Source: Nitrospinota bacterium (lineage in GTDB: Bacteria > Nitrospinota > Nitrospinia > Nitrospinales > Nitrospinaceae). Taken from it: DNA of 7,570 bases. A program made the translations under genes and the position numbers. This document shows, piece after piece, positions 1-6,140 of this stretch. The notes under the pieces are model-generated. The model was given only the letters and a program-made list of their open reading frames with translations, made no database searches and was not told where the DNA came from. Location: assembly GCA_027298165.1 (NCBI GenBank), contig JAPUGN010000188.1, positions 1 to 7,570 of the forward strand, written 5' to 3'. Positions within the stretch are counted from its first letter, which is position 1. The number at the start of each line of letters is the position of its first letter.

Positions 1-1
1 C

Positions 2-442
2 ATTCCCATGCCGGATTACCGGCCGATTTATCCCAAAATCGATCCGGAAGCGGTAATGAACCCCTGCCACCCCAATTTAACCATCCAGCATAACAAGATT
101 CACGTATGCGCTTTTATCGGGGTGCATTGCCATTACGCCAATATTACCTTGAAAATGATCCGTGCCAACACCAACTGCTATACCATGGCATGGTGCGCTT
201 ATGACGGCCATGAGGACGCCCTGTTGTCCATCCGGGATTTAGACGCCGATAAGCTGATTAAAATCACGGAAGCCATCAAAAAAGCCAAAAAGTCCATCAC
301 CCCCTGGGCATTGACTCCCGAAGGCAAAGAGGAATTGGAAGAAACTGCCGCCCGCAAGGAAAAACTAAAGATCCCTCCCAAGGATAAGACAGCCTTGTTT
401 ATGGCAGAGCTGTACCAGGGCCTCGACGAAAATCAGGAATAA
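2..442 (+). CDS. Small Cys/His-rich protein, function unknown (probably 5'-partial)
   Basis: The frame is open to the left edge. The first in-window Met is at 8, but the seven bases before it show no Shine-Dalgarno, so the true start may lie upstream. Counted from that Met, 144 residues remain. Residues 20-70 are unusually rich in Cys (20, 34, 41, 57, 63) and His (21, 28, 32, 40, 42, 68), with the local patterns NPCHP and GVHCHYA, which suggests metal or cofactor binding. Residues 70-125 are charged, Lys/Glu-rich and probably helical. There is no signal peptide or membrane segment in what is seen, so it is probably cytoplasmic. A strong terminator follows directly, so this is the last gene of its transcript. 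The style faintly recalls small accessory subunits found beside 2-oxoacid:ferredoxin oxidoreductases or CO-dehydrogenase-like proteins, but I cannot confirm this and give no function. Confidence 0.75.
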   Translation: MPMPDYRPIYPKIDPEAVMNPCHPNLTIQHNKIHVCAFIGVHCHYANITLKMIRANTNCYTMAWCAYDGHEDALLSIRDLDADKLIKITEAIKKAKKSITPWALTPEGKEELEETAARKEKLKIPPKDKTALFMAELYQGLDENQE

Positions 443-450
443 TCATGCCT

Positions 451-478
451 AGGCCCGCTTCGGCGGGCCTGTTTTTTT
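451..478 (+). terminator. Rho-independent terminator
   Basis: A perfect 8-bp G+C-rich stem (451-458 with 463-470) closes a TTCG tetraloop (459-462) and is followed by seven T (472-478). It begins 8 bases after the stop codon of the Cys/His-rich gene and ends that transcript. This is a textbook intrinsic terminator. Confidence 0.95.
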
Positions 479-660
479 AATCTATTTTCCTGTAAATCTC
501 TCATAATTTTGCCCCACCCCCCCTTCTCTGGAAGCCCCCACCGAGCCCCATGTTCACATGAGCCTTATTGGACAATTTTAATATTTTTTTCTTTTAAAAA
601 TGGTTACTTAGAGTAATGCAGGCGTGGCTCGATTTAATTTTACCCCCTCCCCTTTTACCA
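479..660. other. Gene-free stretch, no recognisable element
   Basis: No open frame of useful length, RNA gene or clear repeat is seen. It contains a run of C (about 515-522), several C-rich patches and an A/T-rich patch (about 575-602). It belongs to the roughly 330-base gap between the terminator and the cheX leader. Confidence 0.5.
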
Positions 661-689
661 TTGACAGCCCTTCGTTTACCCCTTAGACT
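661..689 (+). promoter_or_regulatory. Sigma70-type promoter for the cheX leader
   Basis: A perfect -35 hexamer TTGACA (661-666) and a 17-base spacer precede TAGACT (684-689), which matches 4 of 6 positions of the -10 consensus. Transcription would start near 696, giving a leader of about 80 bases before the remnant start at 779. A second A/T-rich patch (731-739) has no matching -35. Confidence 0.55.
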
Positions 690-766
690 AATTCTAATTG
701 AATGTTAATGTAAATTTTAAATTTAGCCTTTTATATATAGGCGATCTAGACCAAGACCCCTTGGAC

Positions 767-773
767 AGGAGGT
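767..773 (+). promoter_or_regulatory. Strong ribosome binding site of the CheY-like remnant
   Basis: AGGAGGT lies 5 bases before the GTG at 779 and about 40 bases before the cheX ATG at 814. It therefore initiates the short upstream frame, not cheX directly. A small hairpin (CCAAG 751-755 with CTTGG 760-764) sits just upstream of it. Confidence 0.75.
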
Positions 774-778
774 AGTGA

Positions 779-817
779 GTGCGAGCTTTAGTTATTGACG
801 ATTCAAAATCCATATGA
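779..817 (+). pseudogene. 12-codon remnant of a CheY-type receiver gene, overlapping the cheX start
   Basis: Starting from GTG 779, with a strong Shine-Dalgarno at ideal spacing, the frame reads VRALVIDDSKSI and then TGA (815-817). This is the classic beginning of a CheY-like receiver: a hydrophobic first strand, the acidic DD pair that binds Mg2+, then S-K/R. The rest of the receiver (phospho-acceptor Asp, Thr/Ser, Lys) is absent, because the cheX frame starts at once. The stop overlaps the cheX start in ATGA, a typical translational-coupling junction. I infer that an upstream cheY was lost by internal deletion while its ribosome entry was kept for cheX. The alternative is a chance leader peptide. 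Whether the peptide is made is unknown. Confidence 0.65.
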
Positions 818-825
818 CGATTCAA
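796..825 (+). repeat. 11-bp direct repeat across the remnant/cheX junction
   Basis: TGACGATTCAA occurs at 796-806 and again at 815-825, a 19-base period. One copy encodes the DDS of the receiver-like remnant. The other covers the remnant stop and the first cheX codons. It may mark the rearrangement that joined the two frames. Confidence 0.7.
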
Positions 826-1275
826 TGCGAAGCAGAAATCAGCCAATTTGTGGCCGACATTTGGTCCACATTTTTGAACATGCAGGTTACCCCTACGGAT
901 AAGCCATTCGTGGCTCAGGGTAAGGACAATACTCTGGCGGGATGTGTTCAAATTACCGGCGAATGGCAAGGAACCGTGACCCTCTATGCCCCCAAAGAAC
1001 TGGGCAAAAAGATTGCCGCCGCCATGTATGCAATGGATGTTTCGGAAGTTGACGATCAGCAGGTACAAGATGTCCTGGGGGAAATCACCAACATGATTTC
1101 GGGCAATATCAAATCCCTATTGCCCACCCCATGCTCGATATCCCTGCCTTCGGTTGCCGTTACGGATTATGATCTTCACCATCCTCACAGCCATACCGTG
1201 ACTTCCGTAAATTTCGAGTGCGATAATTTACAGTTTTTTGTGGTTATGCTGGAAAAAGAGGATGAAAGTCATTAG
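814..1275 (+). CDS. cheX: CheX-family chemotaxis phosphatase-like protein
   Basis: The 153-residue product matches the usual length of stand-alone CheX proteins, which dephosphorylate CheY-P in the cytoplasm. The signature is at residues 86-101: D86, then GEITNM with the catalytic-type pair E90 and N93, then SGNIKS with N98. This is the helix motif shared by CheC, CheX and FliY. The N-terminal helix (about 8-25) and alternating strands (43-60, 128-146) also fit the fold. ATG 814 has no Shine-Dalgarno of its own. It overlaps the stop of the upstream 12-codon frame, so translation is probably coupled to it. No other chemotaxis or flagellar gene is in the window, so the receiver it acts on is unknown; it may serve a non-chemotactic two-component pathway. 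The family call is firm, the partner is not. Confidence 0.85.
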   Translation: MTIQCEAEISQFVADIWSTFLNMQVTPTDKPFVAQGKDNTLAGCVQITGEWQGTVTLYAPKELGKKIAAAMYAMDVSEVDDQQVQDVLGEITNMISGNIKSLLPTPCSISLPSVAVTDYDLHHPHSHTVTSVNFECDNLQFFVVMLEKEDESH

Positions 1276-1348
1276 TGGTTTCATTTGGGGTTGTGATCAC
1301 GATTTTTGAAAATCGCAACTCATCTGAACCACACCGGTTAGAACTCCT

Positions 1349-1537
1349 TCATCCAACCCTTTGAGCGAGACCGATGCCTTCATGGCAGATAACAATTACC
1401 GCATGCTCAAAAGGCTCAATTTCGGGCCAAAGGCCCTCTCCCATACGGGTATCAAAGTCAACAACTGCAGTCCGGTTTCCACCCCTCACCTGTTTTCCGA
1501 AAATGTCTTTTGAGGACGCCATTGCCCTGTAAAACAT
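1349..1537 (-). CDS. Doubtful small ORF downstream of the PilZ gene
   Basis: A 62-codon frame lies just beyond the PilZ gene on the same strand and could be co-transcribed with it; 19 bases separate the PilZ stop from its first ATG. That ATG has no clear Shine-Dalgarno; a second Met five codons later has a weak AGGG. The product has no recognisable domain. The segment 1276-1556 otherwise holds no gene on either strand, only an A/T-rich inverted repeat at 1300-1315 without a T-run. The frame may be spurious or the tail of a decayed gene. Confidence 0.25.
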   Translation of the reverse strand: MFYRAMASSKDIFGKQVRGGNRTAVVDFDTRMGEGLWPEIEPFEHAVIVICHEGIGLAQRVG

Positions 1538-1556
1538 GCAGGGACCGTCACGGAAT

Positions 1557-1943
1557 TCACTTCTTTTTCAAGCCCAGATGATTTTTAAATTCCTGTTCCA
1601 CTTTATCCGGTTCGTGGGTATTCAGCAGGACCAGGTTATGAAGGTGTTCATATGCCTCCAGGCCTACCTCCGTGAACAGAAGTCCCATTCCATCCTCCGT
1701 CACCCGCTGAACCCTGCCCTTCACCGAAATGTCCACCGGCGGATCCTGGCCTTCCAGCAGCAAATGGATCTCGCATTCGGTCCCGATCGACCAGTCCGCC
1801 TTACAATTCACGAATAAACCCTTCATGCTGATGTCCTGCGTATTCCTGGAAAAGATGGCCTGGTCCCGGACCTGAATACTGGCCTGTATATTAACTTCCA
1901 CCCGGGAAAATTCTCTACAGTTTTCCGAACTTTTAATATTCAC
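1557..1943 (-). CDS. PilZ-domain cyclic-di-GMP receptor protein
   Basis: A 128-residue single-domain PilZ protein, cytoplasmic. Both c-di-GMP binding signatures are present: RxxxR at residues 10-14 (REFSR) and DxSxxG at 37-42 (DISMKG). They are followed by the beta-barrel strands typical of the fold and a charged C-terminal helix (about 95-128). The start is GTG at 1943, supported by GAGAGG at 1949-1954 with a 5-base spacer. The protein would sense c-di-GMP and change a partner such as motility, adhesion or exopolysaccharide machinery; the window does not show which. It is convergent with cheX and divergent from dnaK, so it has its own promoter. All key ligand-binding residues are intact. Confidence 0.88.
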   Translation of the reverse strand: MNIKSSENCREFSRVEVNIQASIQVRDQAIFSRNTQDISMKGLFVNCKADWSIGTECEIHLLLEGQDPPVDISVKGRVQRVTEDGMGLLFTEVGLEAYEHLHNLVLLNTHEPDKVEQEFKNHLGLKKK

Positions 1944-1961
1944 AACAACCTCTCAGACTTT

Positions 1962-1989
1962 GTATTATCAAAAACCACGATAAGATCAA
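1962..1989 (-). promoter_or_regulatory. Possible promoter of the PilZ gene
   Basis: Read on the minus strand, TTGATC (1984-1989), a 16-base spacer and TAATAC (1962-1967) resemble a sigma70 promoter whose start would fall just before the Shine-Dalgarno. The -10 match is poor, so this is tentative. Confidence 0.3.
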
Positions 1990-2055
1990 TCTAAATAATT
2001 GGTTTTAAACGATTTATACGCCATCCAACCGTTCTCTTCCCTCTCCAATTTGATT

Positions 2056-2108
2056 GAAATAAATAGGGGCTCACCTTGACTCGGCCCTTGAGCGGTTTTA
2101 TTTATTTC
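2056..2108. repeat. Long inverted repeat in the pilZ-dnaK divergent region
   Basis: GAAATAAATA (2056-2065) and TATTTATTTC (2099-2108) are perfect inverted 10-mers. Nested inside is a second pair, GCTCA (2069-2073) with TGAGC (2089-2093). The T-rich arms could act as a terminator in either direction, but no gene ends here, so a regulatory role in the dnaK leader or as an operator is more likely. It overlaps the best dnaK promoter candidate. Confidence 0.6.
2076..2104 (+). promoter_or_regulatory. Candidate dnaK promoter inside the inverted repeat
   Basis: TTGACT (2076-2081, 5 of 6 to the -35 consensus) is followed after 17 bases by TATTTA (2099-2104), a weak -10. The -35 lies in the loop of the inverted repeat and the -10 in its right arm. 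No CIRCE element and no sigma32-type CTTGAA/CCCCAT pair was found between 1944 and 2196. Confidence 0.35.
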
Positions 2109-2196
2109 CAAGAGCATGAACCTACGCATAAAACGATAACCGTTTCAAATATAAGACTTAATATTAATATCGCATACTTTGAAAGGATTTGCACCC

Positions 2197-4155
2197 ATGG
2201 GAAAGATCATTGGAATCGACTTGGGGACCACTAATTCCGTGGTCGCTGTTATGGAAGGAAGTGAACCCAAGGTCATCGTCAACGAAGAGGGTAATCAGAC
2301 CACTCCGTCCGTCGTGGCGTTCACCAAGGAAGGTGAAATTCTGGTAGGCCAGGTCGCCAAGCGGCAGGCCATTGCCAACCCCGAAAATACTATTTTTTCA
2401 GTGAAGCGTTTCATGGGGCGTTCCTTCGACGAAGTCAGCGAAGAAATGAAAATGGTGCCTTATAAAGTAATTAAAGGCCCAAAAAATGATGTGCGGATTG
2501 AAATCCAGGGCAAGCAATACAGCGCCCCGGAAATTTCCGCCATGATTCTGCAAAAACTGAAAAAATCCGCCGAAGCCTATCTGGGAGAAACGGTAACGGA
2601 AGCGGTCATCACCGTTCCCGCCTATTTTAATGACGCCCAGAGACAGGCCACCAAGGATGCCGGGAAAATTGCCGGCTTGGAAGTCAAGCGAATCATCAAC
2701 GAGCCGACCGCCTCCGCACTCGCGTATGGTCTGGACAAGAAAAAAGACCACATGATCGCCGTTTATGACTTTGGCGGCGGAACCTTCGACATCTCCATTC
2801 TGGAAGTGGGAGACAATGTTGTCGAGGTCAAAGCCACCAATGGGGATACCCATCTGGGCGGCGACAACCTCGATCAACGCGTCATCGACTGGCTCGTCAC
2901 CGAATTCAAAAAAGACAGTGGGATCGATTTGTCCAAAGACAGTATGTCATTGCAGAGGTTGAAGGAAGCGGCCGAGAAAGCCAAAATGGAGTTGTCCTCC
3001 ACCACCGAAACCGATATCAATCTGCCGTTTATCACCGCCGATCAAACGGGTCCCAAACATCTCAATATTAAATTGTCGCGCGCCAAATTCGAGTCCATGG
3101 TGGACGATTTGCTGGAGCGCACCCAAGAGCCCTGTAAGAAAGCGCTCAAGGATGCGGGCCTGAAAGCGGACCAGATACACGAAGCGGTTCTGGTGGGCGG
3201 TTCCACCCGGATTCCCAAGATCCAGGAAATCGTCAAAAACCTTTTTGGAAAAGATCCGCATCGAGGCGTCAATCCCGACGAAGTGGTGGCATTAGGCGCC
3301 GCCGTTCAAGCCGGAGTTCTTTCCGGAGACGTGAAAGATATCCTGTTGCTGGACGTCACGCCGCTGTCTCTGGGAATCGAAACCCTGGGCGGAGTCACCA
3401 CCCGGCTGATCGAACGCAACACCACGATCCCGACCCGCAAAAGCGAAACGTTCTCCACCGCATCGGACAACCAGCCGAGCGTTGAGGTCAACGTCCTTCA
3501 GGGGGAGCGGGAAATGGCGAATGACAACCGCTCGCTGGGTAAATTTCACCTCGACGGAATTCCCGCCGCGCCCCGGGGCGTGCCGCAGGTCGAAGTCACT
3601 TTCGATATCGATGCCAACGGTATCCTCCACGTGTCCGCGAAGGATAAGGGCACCGGCAAGGAACAGAAGATCACCATTACCGACAACACCGGTCTCGATG
3701 ACAGCGAAATCGAGAACATGGTTAAGGATGCCGAATCCAACGCCGAAGCTGACAAGCAGCGGCGTGAAGCGATCGACGCCCGCAACCAGCTCGACTCCCT
3801 GATCTACAACACCGAAAAAACCATCAGGGACAATAAAGACAAGCTGGGTGAAGAAGACATTAAAACCACGGAAGAAGCCCTCGCCGAAGCCAAAAAGGCG
3901 TTGGAAGGTGAAGAACCCGATGTCGAGCAAATCAAGAGCCAGATCGAAGCCCTGACCCAGGCATCCCATAACCTGGCTCAAAAGATGTATGCACAAACCG
4001 ATGCCTCCGGCGGCGAAGGTGGACCGGAAGGTGGACCGGAAGGCGGACCGGAAGGCGGTCCCGAATCAGGTGAAGGCGAAGGTGGAGGTGGCTCCGGCAA
4101 ACCCGACGATGATGTCGTCGACGCCGAGTTCGAAGATGTCAGCAGTAAAAAATGA
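2197..4155 (+). CDS. dnaK: Molecular chaperone DnaK (Hsp70)
   Basis: A full-length 652-residue Hsp70. ATP-driven DnaK binds exposed hydrophobic stretches of cytoplasmic proteins together with DnaJ and GrpE. The nucleotide-binding domain shows IGIDLGTTNS near residues 5-14 (phosphate loop 1), DFGGGTFD at 191-198 (phosphate loop 2) and GGSTRIP at 334-340 (adenosine motif). The allosteric linker DVTPLSLG is at 386-393. A substrate-binding beta domain and a helical lid follow. The tail (about 606-652) is Gly/Glu/Pro-rich with four GGPE repeats, ending in an acidic DVVDAEFEDV motif like that of other DnaKs. An upstream in-frame TTG exists at 2179, but ATG 2197 gives the canonical N-terminus and has AAAGGA (2182-2187) 9 bases before it. 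It is the first gene of the dnaK-grpE-dnaJ cluster. Confidence 0.98.
   Translation: MGKIIGIDLGTTNSVVAVMEGSEPKVIVNEEGNQTTPSVVAFTKEGEILVGQVAKRQAIANPENTIFSVKRFMGRSFDEVSEEMKMVPYKVIKGPKNDVRIEIQGKQYSAPEISAMILQKLKKSAEAYLGETVTEAVITVPAYFNDAQRQATKDAGKIAGLEVKRIINEPTASALAYGLDKKKDHMIAVYDFGGGTFDISILEVGDNVVEVKATNGDTHLGGDNLDQRVIDWLVTEFKKDSGIDLSKDSMSLQRLKEAAEKAKMELSSTTETDINLPFITADQTGPKHLNIKLSRAKFESMVDDLLERTQEPCKKALKDAGLKADQIHEAVLVGGSTRIPKIQEIVKNLFGKDPHRGVNPDEVVALGAAVQAGVLSGDVKDILLLDVTPLSLGIETLGGVTTRLIERNTTIPTRKSETFSTASDNQPSVEVNVLQGEREMANDNRSLGKFHLDGIPAAPRGVPQVEVTFDIDANGILHVSAKDKGTGKEQKITITDNTGLDDSEIENMVKDAESNAEADKQRREAIDARNQLDSLIYNTEKTIRDNKDKLGEEDIKTTEEALAEAKKALEGEEPDVEQIKSQIEALTQASHNLAQKMYAQTDASGGEGGPEGGPEGGPEGGPESGEGEGGGGSGKPDDDVVDAEFEDVSSKK
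4018..4065 (+). repeat. Four 12-bp tandem repeats encoding GGPE in the DnaK tail
   Basis: Four successive units of the type GGTGGACCGGAA (4018-4029, 4030-4041, 4042-4053, 4054-4065) encode GGPE x4 at DnaK residues 608-623. The units differ mainly at the third base of the second Gly codon, and the last also in its Gly-Pro codons. All changes are synonymous and the period is a multiple of three, so copy-number changes would keep the frame. Confidence 0.92.
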
Positions 4156-4201
4156 ATGCCAAGGCTGGTGGGTGTCCTAGCACATCACTCCGGCTAGTAT
4201 C

Positions 4202-4227
4202 GAGAAACCGGGCTTGCCCCGTTTCTC
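4202..4227 (+). other. Hairpin 1 in the dnaK-grpE spacer
   Basis: GAGAAAC (4202-4208) pairs with GTTTCTC (4221-4227), and an inner GGG/CCC pairing follows after one C-C mismatch. No T-run follows, so it is not a standard terminator. It could protect or process the dnaK mRNA 3' end. Confidence 0.65.
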
Positions 4228-4256
4228 ACCTCCCTTAGAGAGTCTAACCTCTCCCG

Positions 4257-4287
4257 AGCGGGGAAGCCATTTTCTGGCTTCCCCGCT
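4257..4287 (+). other. Hairpin 2 in the dnaK-grpE spacer, perfect 13-bp stem
   Basis: AGCGGGGAAGCCA (4257-4269) and its exact complement (4275-4287) flank a 5-base TTTTC loop. The sequence after it (TAAAATTT) is only weakly T-rich. It ends 28 bases before the grpE start. It is probably a partial terminator or an mRNA stabiliser that sets DnaK above GrpE and DnaJ. Confidence 0.7.
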
Positions 4288-4315
4288 TAAAATTTATCTG
4301 GCATGTGATGCGATT

Positions 4316-4930
4316 ATGAGCAAATCAAAAAATAAAGACAGCAAAACGGAGAACCAGGAAAGACCCCGGTTTACCGTCAAGGATAAACGGCATTGGGCCC
4401 ATGAGGAAGAAGGTGAAACGTCCGCCGACGAACCCGAAGAGCGCCTACCCTCTTATGTCGAACAGCTGAAACAGCAAGTCGAGGCGAAAGACAATCAGCT
4501 TCGGGAATATATTACCGCCTACAAATCCAAAACCTCGGAAACCGACGAAATCCGCATTCGCCTGAACAAGGAAAACGAAAATTGCCTCGAACAGATCAAA
4601 GCCGACTTTTTCAAAAAACTGGTGCCCATCATGGACAACCTGAAGCGGGCGATCAATTCCGCGCAATCGTCCGCCGACTTTGAAAGCCTGAAACAGGGAA
4701 TCGAAATGATTCATTCCCAATGGCTGGGCATGCTCCAGGAAAGCGGCGTGGAAATCATCTCCACTTCCGACCGCAAATTCAATCCCCGGACCGACGAAGC
4801 ATACATGACGGTGGAAACCGCCGATCCTGACCTGGATAATTGGGTTGTCGAAGAGTTGGAAGCGGGTTATCTTTTTAAAGACAGGTTACTCAAGCCCGCT
4901 AAAGTCAAAGTGGCCAAACTCAAGCCGTAA
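4316..4930 (+). CDS. grpE: Nucleotide exchange factor GrpE
   Basis: A 204-residue GrpE, the cytoplasmic dimeric factor that releases ADP from DnaK. The N-terminal 40 or so residues are charged and probably disordered. Residues about 44-100 form the long coiled-coil dimer helix. The four-helix segment carries PIMDNLKRAI (104-113) and GIEMIHSQWLGML (128-140). The C-terminal beta-wing that contacts DnaK has FNPRTDEAYMTVE (155-167) and VVEELEAGYLFKDRLLKPAKV (177-197). ATG 4316 was chosen because the frame upstream runs through the intergenic hairpins and encodes nothing GrpE-like. The start has no clear Shine-Dalgarno, which is unusual beside dnaK and dnaJ. It lies 160 bases after dnaK and 9 bases before dnaJ. 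Confidence 0.95.
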   Translation: MSKSKNKDSKTENQERPRFTVKDKRHWAHEEEGETSADEPEERLPSYVEQLKQQVEAKDNQLREYITAYKSKTSETDEIRIRLNKENENCLEQIKADFFKKLVPIMDNLKRAINSAQSSADFESLKQGIEMIHSQWLGMLQESGVEIISTSDRKFNPRTDEAYMTVETADPDLDNWVVEELEAGYLFKDRLLKPAKVKVAKLKP

Positions 4931-4939
4931 GGAGCCCGG

Positions 4940-6019
4940 GTGAAGCGAGACTATTACGAAGTTTTGGGAGCGGATCGCAACGCTTCTGAATCCGAATTGA
5001 AAAAATCCTACCGCCAACTCGCTCTCCAATACCATCCAGATAAAAACCCGGATAACAAAGACGCCGAGGAAAAGTTCAAAGAAGCCGCCGAGGCTTATGA
5101 GGTCCTGCGTAATCCGGAAAAGCGCAAGGTCTACGATCAGTTTGGACACGAGGGGTTGAAAGGACAGGGAGTTGGCGGATTCGGAGGCTATGAAGACATC
5201 TTTTCCGCCTTCGGCGACATCTTCGGCGATTTTTTCGGCGGTGGCGGGAGACAACACTCCGGCGCGGATCTACGCACCGATATCACCATTTCTTTCGAAC
5301 AAGCCGCTTTCGGAACTGATGAATCCGTCGAAGTCCGCAAACATGTGCCCTGTCACACCTGCAAAGGCTCCCGGTGCAAACCCGGCACCTCCCCGGTTCA
5401 TTGCGGGACCTGCCGCGGCACCGGACAGGTGGTTCGTTCCCAGGGCTTTTTCAGCCTGGCCAGCCCCTGTCCGCATTGTCATGGCACCGGTCAAATTATC
5501 AAAAGCCCCTGCACCACTTGCCGAGGGGAAGGCGTCGAAATAGACACAAAAAAAATCTCCCTCAACATCCCCCCAGGGGTAGACGATGGGTCCCGCCTGC
5601 GCCTTCGGGGGAAAGGAGAAGAGGCTCCAGGAATGCCGCCCGGAGACCTGTATGTATTTGTCCACGTTCAGCCTCATGAATTTTTTCACCGCGAGGGGCT
5701 GGACCTCTATTGCCAGATGAATATTTCATTTTCACAGGCTGCTTTGGGAGCGATAATTGAAGTTCCCTTACTCGATAAAAAAACAAAATTCATTTCCATT
5801 CCTGCAGGGACTCAATCCAATGACCGTTACCGTATCCAGGGAGGGGGCATCCCACAATTAAGAGGCCGTAGCCGGGGAGATCAAATAATTCAACTTGTAG
5901 TCGAAACTCCAAAAAAACTAAACAAAAAACAAAAAGAACTGCTCCACGAACTCGCCGAAATAGACGGCAAACCCGTCAAAGAAAAATTAAAAGGATTTTA
6001 TCAGCGTTTGCAATTTTAA
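4940..6019 (+). CDS. dnaJ: Co-chaperone DnaJ (Hsp40, class A)
   Basis: A 359-residue class A J-protein that delivers substrates to DnaK and triggers its ATP hydrolysis. The J-domain (1-69) carries the essential HPD at 32-34. A Gly/Phe-rich linker spans about 70-103. The zinc-binding domain has all four CxxCxG modules (C138/C141, C155/C158, C177/C180, C191/C194), so both zinc sites should be intact. The C-terminal substrate-binding domains run from about 201 to 325, and the last segment (about 325-359) is Lys-rich. Start GTG 4940 has AAGGAG (4929-4934) at a 5-base spacing; this Shine-Dalgarno overlaps the grpE stop, so the two genes are tightly coupled. The length is slightly below the usual 370-380. 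Base use turns A-rich in the last 130 bases. Confidence 0.97.
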   Translation: MKRDYYEVLGADRNASESELKKSYRQLALQYHPDKNPDNKDAEEKFKEAAEAYEVLRNPEKRKVYDQFGHEGLKGQGVGGFGGYEDIFSAFGDIFGDFFGGGGRQHSGADLRTDITISFEQAAFGTDESVEVRKHVPCHTCKGSRCKPGTSPVHCGTCRGTGQVVRSQGFFSLASPCPHCHGTGQIIKSPCTTCRGEGVEIDTKKISLNIPPGVDDGSRLRLRGKGEEAPGMPPGDLYVFVHVQPHEFFHREGLDLYCQMNISFSQAALGAIIEVPLLDKKTKFISIPAGTQSNDRYRIQGGGIPQLRGRSRGDQIIQLVVETPKKLNKKQKELLHELAEIDGKPVKEKLKGFYQRLQF

Positions 6020-6039
6020 AGACACACGATCACCATAAA

Positions 6040-6051
6040 TTAGGTACCTAA
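6040..6051. repeat. Perfect 12-bp palindrome downstream of dnaJ
   Basis: TTAGGTACCTAA is its own reverse complement and lies 21 bases after the dnaJ stop. It has no T-run and is no intrinsic terminator. A protein-binding site is possible but unsupported. No convincing terminator for dnaJ is seen between 6020 and 6111. Confidence 0.5.
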
Positions 6052-6140
6052 CCCAAAAATACTTAATCTTTTTGAAGTGAAATATTTTCCAACAACCCCC
6101 TTTTCAATTTAATTCAATATTTAACCACTTTTCGCTAGGT

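Noticed and set aside
1300..1315. Inverted repeat CGATTT-TTGA-AAATCG after cheX, with GTTG/CAAC outside
   Set aside because: It is short, A/T-rich and interrupted by a bulge, with no T-run on either strand, so it is not supported as a terminator.
1536..1817. Open frame of 93 codons on the plus strand
   Set aside because: It lies antisense over the PilZ gene, which has intact RxxxR and DxSxxG motifs; it is a shadow frame.
2131..2145. AAACG-N5-CGTTT inverted repeat in the dnaK leader
   Set aside because: Five-base arms in an A/T-rich leader are likely by chance and match no operator I know.
1944..2196. CIRCE operator or sigma32 heat-shock promoter before dnaK
   Set aside because: I looked for TTAGCACTC/GAGTGCTAA and for CTTGAA with CCCCAT and found neither.
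3292..3996. Long minus-strand frame of 234 codons inside dnaK
   Set aside because: It is antisense to the conserved DnaK coding sequence and has the low-complexity look of a shadow frame.
4214..4315. Longer grpE start 34 codons upstream
   Set aside because: The extension runs through the hairpin region, is not GrpE-like and lacks a ribosome binding site.
5270..5689. Minus-strand and alternative-frame ORFs over dnaJ
   Set aside because: They overlap the DnaJ zinc-finger region, whose Cys motifs prove the annotated frame.
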